Assembly: GCA_024180945.1 (NCBI GenBank)
Contig: JAKSGN010000003.1
Coordinates: forward strand, 1,798,001 to 1,862,000
Source: Macrophomina tecta
Lineage: Eukaryota > Ascomycota > Dothideomycetes > Botryosphaeriales > Botryosphaeriaceae
Reading direction: 5' to 3'
DNA: 64,000 bases
The notes under the pieces are model-generated. The model made no database searches and had not been told where the DNA came from. It saw nothing but the letters and a program-made list of their open reading frames with translations. A program made the position numbers and the translations under genes. Positions 57,745 to 64,000 of this stretch are shown piece after piece (the stretch's first letter is position 1; each line of letters opens with the position of its first letter).

Positions 57745-58180
57745 CTTCCCCGCCTACGGCCCCTCACGGACCTGCACTTCCCCGCCTGAGCGAGGGATTC
57801 CTCAAAGGATGAGTGACGTGAACTGAATCGCAGTGAATGGCCAGTAAGTCTTGGCATGTGTCACAGCTGGCCGCCGCCGTCGCTGTCTGAGCGCGTGAGG
57901 GCCTAACATCGTGACTAAGCCGAGCTAAGCTTACTCGGGCTAGGCTCGCTTAACCACCACACAAGAACACTGCGGAGCAGCTTCAGACCATCTTCCTTTC
58001 ACCACCAACGAACCTCATCTCGACAACCAGGTATGTGTATTCCTCGCCCATTTGCGCAGTCAAATCGCTCCGGATGAGTAGCAGCATGGCGCTGCACTGC
58101 TCCGACGGGCGCATTGAGACGAGCTCACCATCTTGGCACTGGCAAAAACTGACTGCCTTCAGTTCATCTAGTTATCGAAG
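57745..58180. promoter_or_regulatory. Divergent upstream region of the FHA kinase and eL41, with a 5' UTR intron
   Basis: A likely leader intron of the eL41 gene runs from 58031 (GTATGT) to 58162 (CTGAC branch, TTCAG acceptor), ending 18 bases before the ATG. Leader introns are common in fungal ribosomal protein genes. Confidence 0.6.
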
Positions 58181-58330
58181 ATGAGAGCGAAGTGGAGAAA
58201 GAAGCGCGTACGACGCCTCAAGCGTAAGAGGAGAAAGGTCAGAGCCCGCAGGTAAGTCTTTTCCCGAGCGCACATAATCGCAACCTCGCCGTCGATTGCT
58301 CGTGTGCTCACAATTTTGCACAGCAAATAA
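58181..58330 (+). CDS. RPL41: Large ribosomal subunit protein eL41 (25 residues)
   Basis: Join 58181..58251, 58324..58330. Encodes MRAKWRKKRVRRLKRKRRKV and then RARSK, essentially identical to eL41 across eukaryotes, a single basic helix at the subunit bridge of the 80S ribosome. The intron of 72 bp (GTAAGT..CACAG) splits the Ser codon, leaving a last coding exon of only seven bases. Too short for ordinary gene calling, so it would usually be missed. A second intron probably lies in the 5' UTR. Identity is certain from the sequence of this very conserved peptide. Confidence 0.97.
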
Positions 58331-58930
58331 ACGACTCGCCTCGAACACTGTCACCCCGCCACCTACCATGACAACGGCTTTGCGAATTAACGGCAATCCT
58401 TGATGCGGTTCGCAATCGACTCCCAACTCAGCTCTCGGAGTATTACGTCATACTCTCGGCAACGGAGGCACGACCGCTCTGAGTGCGGAGCGTGGGTCGA
58501 CTGCAATTTATATCTCGGACTGTCGCATTGTGGGCATATGGGGAACTGGTTGAACTTCCCTTCGAGGATATCAAGCGTTTACTGCACAACACTCAGGCGG
58601 ACCTGTTTCTAACACCGGTACCTTCGGGGCCTTTGAAACCGTCCAGCCTTTAGTCGATAACCTAGGTACAATTGAAGTCCTGGTCAACGGCGATCGATTG
58701 CTCAACTATGCACATGAATTTTGACTTGTACACGGAACCTCATTTGTCACGCCAACATGGAGATTTTTTCCACTCCATCATTGGCCCTCTTTTTAGTTCC
58801 AAGAGCGAACCAGTGCGTAAAATTGACTTGACGGCCTTCATCCCACGGCTCGCCGGGTCTCATTCCGCTCTGACATGCCACCACAACTTTGCTCAAATTT
58901 TTTTGCGCAGAGCTAAGACCGCACAATCGC
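58331..58930. other. 3' region between eL41 and the hydrolase gene
   Basis: No supported gene. A short plus-strand stretch near 58600-58710 (GTFGAFETV...LGTIEVLVN) faintly recalls short-chain dehydrogenases but is too short and isolated to call. Confidence 0.45.
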
Positions 58931-60274
58931 TTATGCGAGTTTCTCTAGAATGAACTGCTGCGACACCTCCCGTGCGGGTCCACTGTCTTCGCAATCGGAG
59001 GGCGGAAACATGATGAAACCGTGGGGCGCCCCGGCATAGATCTTCGTGATTGCCTCGCTCCCGTGACACCTCCACTTGACGGCCATCATGAGCGTGTCAT
59101 CCAACAAGGGATCTTCGGTACCGCAGATAAACAAGGCGGGGGGCAGTTTCGCCCTGCCGAATTGATAGAAATCCTCGTAGAAAGGAGAGATTTCCGGAGC
59201 ACGTCGGTCCTCTTTGGTTGTATTCGGCAAGAATGCGTCGGTGAAGCGCTCTATGATGTCCTGGTCCAGTACCAGCGGTCCGCGTCTTTTGAAGTTCCTT
59301 GCTTGCGGTAGCATCGACAAGTCGTAAGTACCGAAATACAGAAGCAGACCGCGCAGTGAAAAGCTGGGCTGCGTCTTGACTAGGTGCAGTGCGGTAACTA
59401 GACTGAGATAAGCACCTGCAGACTGTATCCTGTTAGCCGTGCTAGGACACAAGATACTGCCCACGAAAGCGGTGCGATGATGCCGTTGCATGCTGAAAAG
59501 CGGACCAACCGTTCGGATGCAGGCGCCACTATTCCCTTTGGCATGTGCACCCGGGAGACTGCTCCAACTTCCCAAGCATATAGCCGTTGGCTCTCGCGAC
59601 CCTAGTCGTGTCGACCTCATGCTGGACGCTTCTACGTACCTCGCCTCCGATGAACTTCAGGTCAGCCCCGTAATTCTGCTTCGAGTTCTTGATAAACCAT
59701 TCTGCAGCGTCGAAGCAGTCTTGCGGTCCTGCAGGAAAAGGGTGTTCTGGAGCCAGCCTGTATCCTACACTAACAACAGCCAGTTGACAGTTGTCGGCGA
59801 ACCACTTGAGGAACGTGTCTTGACTGTACGCGCTCAGTGGACGACTCTCATCTTGCATGCCACGAACGCCTACTGTTTCTCGGATTGCAGCACGAACCCG
59901 CCGCCATGGATATGCATGAACACGCCCTTGACATCGCCGCTTGCGGGCTTGAATATGCGGCAGGGGATAGTACGACCAGAATCACGGGATGGAATTTTGA
60001 AATCGACACCGGAATCGAGTACCACTGGCTTGGGCAAGATGGTTTCTCCATTCCATCGCATCTGTCGGAATTTCTCCGCACCGACCTATGCAGCAGAGTT
60101 CAGCAGGCGGTCCCTCTCAGAGTCGTGTGACTTGTGAAACCTGAGTACCTCGTACCACTTCGGGATGTTTAGCTGCGTCTCGATAAGTCTATCATTTAAG
60201 GCGGCGGTTGAGCTGCTGATCTTGGAGTTGTCGAATTTCGAGTCATCAATGATGAGATCACTTGTCAGGGGCAT
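58931..60274 (-). CDS. Alpha/beta hydrolase, HSL (hormone-sensitive lipase-like) family
   Basis: Complement(join(58931..59422, 59640..59823, 59874..60085, 60149..60274)); 337 residues. Carboxylesterase-type serine hydrolase; the substrate is unknown, probably a short-chain ester or lactone in the cytosol as no signal peptide is visible. Oxyanion hole HIHGGG (His102, Gly103-105), YRLAPEHPFPAGP, nucleophile elbow GESAG with Ser175 created across the last splice junction, catalytic Asp278 in GTEDPLLDD and His308 in GAPHGF. N-terminal IPKWYEVGAEKFRQMRW is typical of the fungal subgroup and is only obtained if the 63-bp intron 60086-60148 is removed; its acceptor provides the in-frame TAG. Other introns: 50 and 217 bp. 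Start at MPLTSD (60274); MWFK four codons upstream is an alternative. Confidence 0.88.
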
Positions 60275-61278
60275 TTTGAACCACACCGCGTTTTCGAAAG
60301 AGCTTAGCAGTCGACAGAACGCAACGGCTTATGGAACTGGCCTTGTTATGTAGTGGATTTGGGAATTCAGGCAGAACACTGCTCTTGCTGATAATTGGGG
60401 ATTGACAGCGGGGGAGAGTGGAGCACGGGGGTAAGCGGCGGCGGGAAATCGCCCGAGAAGGCGGGGCGGCAGTCAGTTCCGGCAGCTCCACAGTCACCAC
60501 GTCCTCTTCCGCAACCGGCACTTCATCCAGCAACATTCGAGCACAGCATACATGCATCGTGAGCGTGGCAGTATGCTGTGTCTGCAAGCTGCCACCATCC
60601 CCAGCCCCTTAGCAAGGCGTCGCTGAGCAAGGCTAGCATGTGGAGACGGGAAGGCGCATCGTTCCTTGTTATCTGTCAGCCAAGGATGCGCAATCCTCTT
60701 GGCTGTCCGGATTACGCGCTTGATCACGAGACTGTTCTCCTCAGGACCCAATTGGACCTTCCTTCGCACCCGCTGCAGTCGCTTTCGCATTAGTCGTACT
60801 GGCTTCGCTGTCATGGCAGCCTCACAAGTATGAACTCCCCTCGTGCCGCCATTGGCTACTTCTTCTCCCCCCAAGATGGCCCACCAGAGTCTACTCGGCT
60901 TGTCATATCCATGCCTGCACCTTCCGCGCTCGGCCAAGAGGCCAAGAGCGGCGGAATATGCCTAGCCCAAACAGTTCCGCGGTCGAACGAGAGCTATGGC
61001 GTTCCCGGTTGCCCCTTTGGTGGAGCGCCGCGCAGCGGGCATGAGTGCTGACGACGGTTGCTTGCTATGAGGCGATTGGGCCAAGCCGCAGGCCAAGAAC
61101 GTCGCACTGGGTCCCCCACGGCAAACCGGCCTATTTAACGTACCCCCCGCGACCCCGCAGCCTGGGGGTACATCCACTTTGGATATCGTCCATTGTGACA
61201 ACCATATCCCTTTGTTCGCCACTAGTGTTCTTTCATACGCTCCACCGGGACCCCTCAGAACGAACCTCAGCTTAGTGA
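60275..61278. promoter_or_regulatory. Divergent promoter region with six PacC cores
   Basis: About 1 kb between the hydrolase start and the ENA ATPase start. The PacC/Rim101 consensus GCCARG occurs as GCCAAG at 60679, 60933, 60941, 61080 and 61092 and in reverse (CTTGGC) at 60698. By base count alone about 0.2 such hexamers would be expected in this 420-bp span on both strands. Two pairs are closely spaced (60933/60941 and 61080/61092). ENA cation ATPases are known alkaline-induced PacC/Rim101-pathway targets, so activation of the ATPase at alkaline pH is a reasonable inference. Confidence 0.65.
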
Positions 61279-64000
61279 ATGGGGATAGACGACACTACCC
61301 TTGATGTCGAGGAGACGACTGAACCTCCTATACGTGGCCCCGTAGAGGAACGTATATCGAAAGGCATTGCCTCCCCGGCGCCCACCGCTGAGAAGGACGT
61401 CGGATCAGCCGGCACACCTCTGACCTCTGCGCCATCTACCGCCGCATCCACCGACGACGGCAAAGAAAGCAGTGGCTTCAAGAACGCCCATACCGTACCT
61501 GCGGCCACTGTTGCCCAGGTACTAGGCGTTAATCCTCAGTGAGCTCGCCTGCTCCTTGCCCCCATGCCCGAGATAGCTGACGCATCTCAGAAATGGACTC
61601 ACTCGTGCCGAAGCCGCAGCTCGCCTTGAGCGAGATGGGCTTAACAAGGTTGAGGGAGCTAAAGGGCTTTCCCTGTGGAAAATTCTGTTGAGACAGGTCT
61701 CCAACAGTCTTACCCTAGTATGTAGACCAGAGAAATCGCCACCAACACGAGGTGGCGAAGCTCGTGCATTCATGACCTCGTCGAGAGACGACATTCAGAT
61801 GCTCGTGTGCATTCCTCCAGTACTGACCCCTTTAGGTCCTTGTAATTGTCATGGCTCTGAGCTTCGGTATCGATGACTACATCGAAGGCGGAGTCATCAC
61901 TGCTGTCATCTTGCTCAACATTGTTGTCGGGTGAGTTCAACAGCTCTCCCATACGGCCAAAACTCTGCTGACCCTCGTACGTCAGCTTCGTGCAAGACTA
62001 CCATGCGGAGAAGGCCATCATGTCACTGTACGCACTCTCTGCACCCGTGTCAAAGGTGATGCGAGACGGTTCGATCGAACACGTCAAAGCCGAGACCGTG
62101 GTAGTCGGCGATGTTGTGCACCTCAACGTCGGAGATATTGTCCCGGCGGACTTGAGGCTTATCGACGGTATCAACGTGTCGACCGATGAAGCTCTCCTCA
62201 CTGGAGAATCTCTGCCTGTGACCAAGACTCCTCACAAGATCTTCGACGTCTCCGACATTCCCGTTGGAGATCGAACCAACATGGCGTATTCTGCCACCAC
62301 AATGTCTCAGGGACGAGCTACTGGTATCGTAGTCGCAACTGGTGTCGATACTGAAGTCGGGCAAATTGCCGAGATGCTGCGTAGCCGTGGAAGGGTGATT
62401 GAAGGATCCAACATCGTCTTCCGCACATGGAACCGTTTCAAGAATGGCGTCAAGGTCGTGTTGGGTCTGGAAGGAACTCCCCTGCAGATCAAGCTAAGCA
62501 AGTTCGCTCTGCTCCTCTTCGCTCTCGCCATCCTACTCGTCATCATTGTCTTCTCCGCGGCCAAGTGGGATGTTCGAGGCGAAGTTCTCATCTACGGTAT
62601 TTGCGTCGGGGTTGCGGTCATCCCGGAATCTCTGATTGCGGTACTTACCATTACTATCGCCGTCGGCACCAAGGCCATGGCCAAAGGAAATGTCATCGTA
62701 AGGAAGCTCTCAGCTCTTGAGGCTGTAGGAGGTGTGACCAACATCTGCTCCGACAAGACTGGCACCCTTACTCAGGGTAAGATGATTGCCCGAAAGGCGT
62801 GGATTCCGTCCGTGGGCACGGTAACGGTCCACGACACTACCAATCCATTCGATCCTTCCAACGGATTCGTCAAGATAAACGATTGCGACATCGACATTGA
62901 CGATTCCGACAAGTCTCCTCTCATGGACACTTTTCTGAAGGCAATAGCCCTCTGCAACCTCTCCTCTGTCTATAAGTCCTCTCCGGACGACGCCTCGGTC
63001 ACTACAGCGTCAGACGCTGGCTGGGTCAGCGTTGGTGAGCCTACCGAGATCGCCCTCCAGGTCCTCGCCATGCGCTTCAACTATGGAAAGCCGACCTTGA
63101 TGGAGGACGACACTTTGGAACTCTTGGCCGAATTCCCCTTCGACTCCAACTTCAAGCGGATGGCGGTAATCTACAAAGACAAGGCCGACTCCTCGTCCCA
63201 TGCCTACAAGAAAGGCGCCGTCGAGGTCATGCTCCCTGCTCTCCTGAGCTCCGACTCGGAGAAGAATCAGATCGTCGCCATGGCGGAGGAAATGGCCGGT
63301 CAGGGTCTACGTGTCCTCTGTGTCGGCCACAAGCTGGTGCCGGACGACCCCAAGCAACTGACCGACCGTGCCACTGCGGAGGCGAACATGGAGTTCGTCG
63401 GTCTCGTAGGCCTGTACGACCCGCCTCGCCTCGAATCGGCCGACGCGGTGCGCAGGTGTCAGATGGCTGGCATTACCGTGCACATGTTGACCGGCGATCA
63501 CATCAAGACCGCCACTGCTATTGCTCACGAGGTTGGCATCTTGAGCGGTGCTGCTGCGAACGCGCAGTCGGGCTCTGCCATCATGCCTGCTTCGGATTTC
63601 GATAAGCTCTCCGACGAGGAGATTGATGCCATTGAGACCTTGCCCCTGGTTCTGGCTCGATGCAGCCCAAAGACCAAGGTCCGAATGGTTCAAGCAATGC
63701 ACCGCCGGAAGGCGTTTTGCGTCATGACCGGTGATGGTGTGAACGATGCCCCCGCTTTGAGGATTTCCTCGGTCGGGGTGGCCATGGGTTTGAATGGTAG
63801 TGATGTCGCCAAGGAAGCGGCCGACATGGTCCTCACGGACGACAACTTTGCATCGATTGTGAAGGCTGTGGAGGAGGGACGCAGGCTCTTCGACAACATC
63901 CAGAAGGTGAGAACACCGCATTCTGACCAAACTTCCAAGAGAAAATGCTGACATACCCTCACAGTTCCTCCTCCACCTTCTCATCTCCAACATCTCGCAA
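61279..64000 (+). CDS. ENA-type P-type cation ATPase (Na+/K+ efflux), 3' part outside window
   Basis: Join 61279..61538, 61591..61717, 61836..61930, 61986..63906, 63965..>64000; at least 813 residues visible. Type IID P-ATPase pumping Na+ or K+ out of the cell at the plasma membrane, important at high salt and alkaline pH. Order: N-terminal NGLTRAEAAARLERDGLN, TM1-2, actuator loop TGESLPVTK, TM3-4 with IPESLIAVLTIT, phosphorylation site ICSDKTGTLTQGK (Asp417), IWIP-like AWIPSVGTV after it as in ENA proteins, and the hinge GDGVNDAPAL with TGDHIKTA. Introns 52, 118, 55 and 58 bp. MGIDDTTLD is the first Met after the promoter, giving an unconserved N-terminal tail of about 85 residues. The window ends inside TM5. 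Confidence 0.93.

Noticed and set aside
58031..58162. Box C/D snoRNA in the eL41 leader intron
   Set aside because: A CTGA is present but no acceptable C box; the sequence does not support a snoRNA.
58600..58710. Short-chain dehydrogenase-like stretch (LGTIEVLVN)
   Set aside because: About 35 codons only, no glycine-rich motif or active site nearby; may be chance.
63307..63993. 228-codon minus-strand open frame
   Set aside because: Shadow of the ENA ATPase exon.
1..64000. CRISPR arrays, bacterial operons or prophage
   Set aside because: None seen; the intron-rich genes and tRNA introns show eukaryotic DNA.

Overview
The window looks like nuclear DNA of a filamentous ascomycete (Pezizomycotina). 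Nearly all introns are 44-80 bp GT..AG introns with CTRAC-type branch points. Fungus-specific families are present: fungal rhodopsin-like membrane proteins, HET, DUF6536-type and ENA P-type ATPase. One retrotransposon carries the C-to-T / G-to-A pattern of repeat-induced point mutation (RIP). I cannot name the species; Dothideomycetes would fit but is only an impression.

Left part (1-26 kb): the 5' part of an ACS-type MFS transporter, then decayed genes. These are a FAD monooxygenase with two nonsense codons, a HET-domain relic and, further right, a LaeA-like methyltransferase with several frameshifts. About 10 kb (6.3-16.4 kb) holds no recognisable gene and is rich in homopolymer and microsatellite tracts. 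It ends at an intact CRIB-domain gene of 869 codons. An intron-containing tRNA-His(GUG) gene lies at 24.2 kb.

Middle (26,275-34,112): a complete but dead Ty3/Gypsy chromovirus. It has 453-bp LTRs, a 5-bp target duplication, gag, protease, RT/RNase H, integrase and a chromodomain. RIP has converted Gln and Trp codons to stops, catalytic Asp codons to Asn, and most ATG to ATA, while the outer parts of both LTRs are untouched. Between integrase and the 3' LTR lies a spliced antisense gene, the most unusual element seen here.

Right part (37.7-64 kb): mostly intact housekeeping and accessory genes. In order: a secreted, probably GPI-anchored GH27 alpha-galactosidase-like protein; a decayed DUF6536-type membrane protein; a DUF89/ARMT1-type phosphatase; an intron-containing tRNA-Ala(AGC); a fungal rhodopsin-domain protein; RFC3 divergent from ARPC3/ARC18; an FHA-domain checkpoint-type kinase; the 25-aa ribosomal protein eL41; an HSL-family alpha/beta hydrolase; and an ENA-type cation ATPase cut by the window end. 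Two promoters carry readable signals: MCB-like boxes at RFC3/ARPC3 (S-phase control) and six PacC cores upstream of the ENA ATPase (alkaline pH control).

Exon coordinates were deduced by eye from reading frame, splice consensus and protein continuity.
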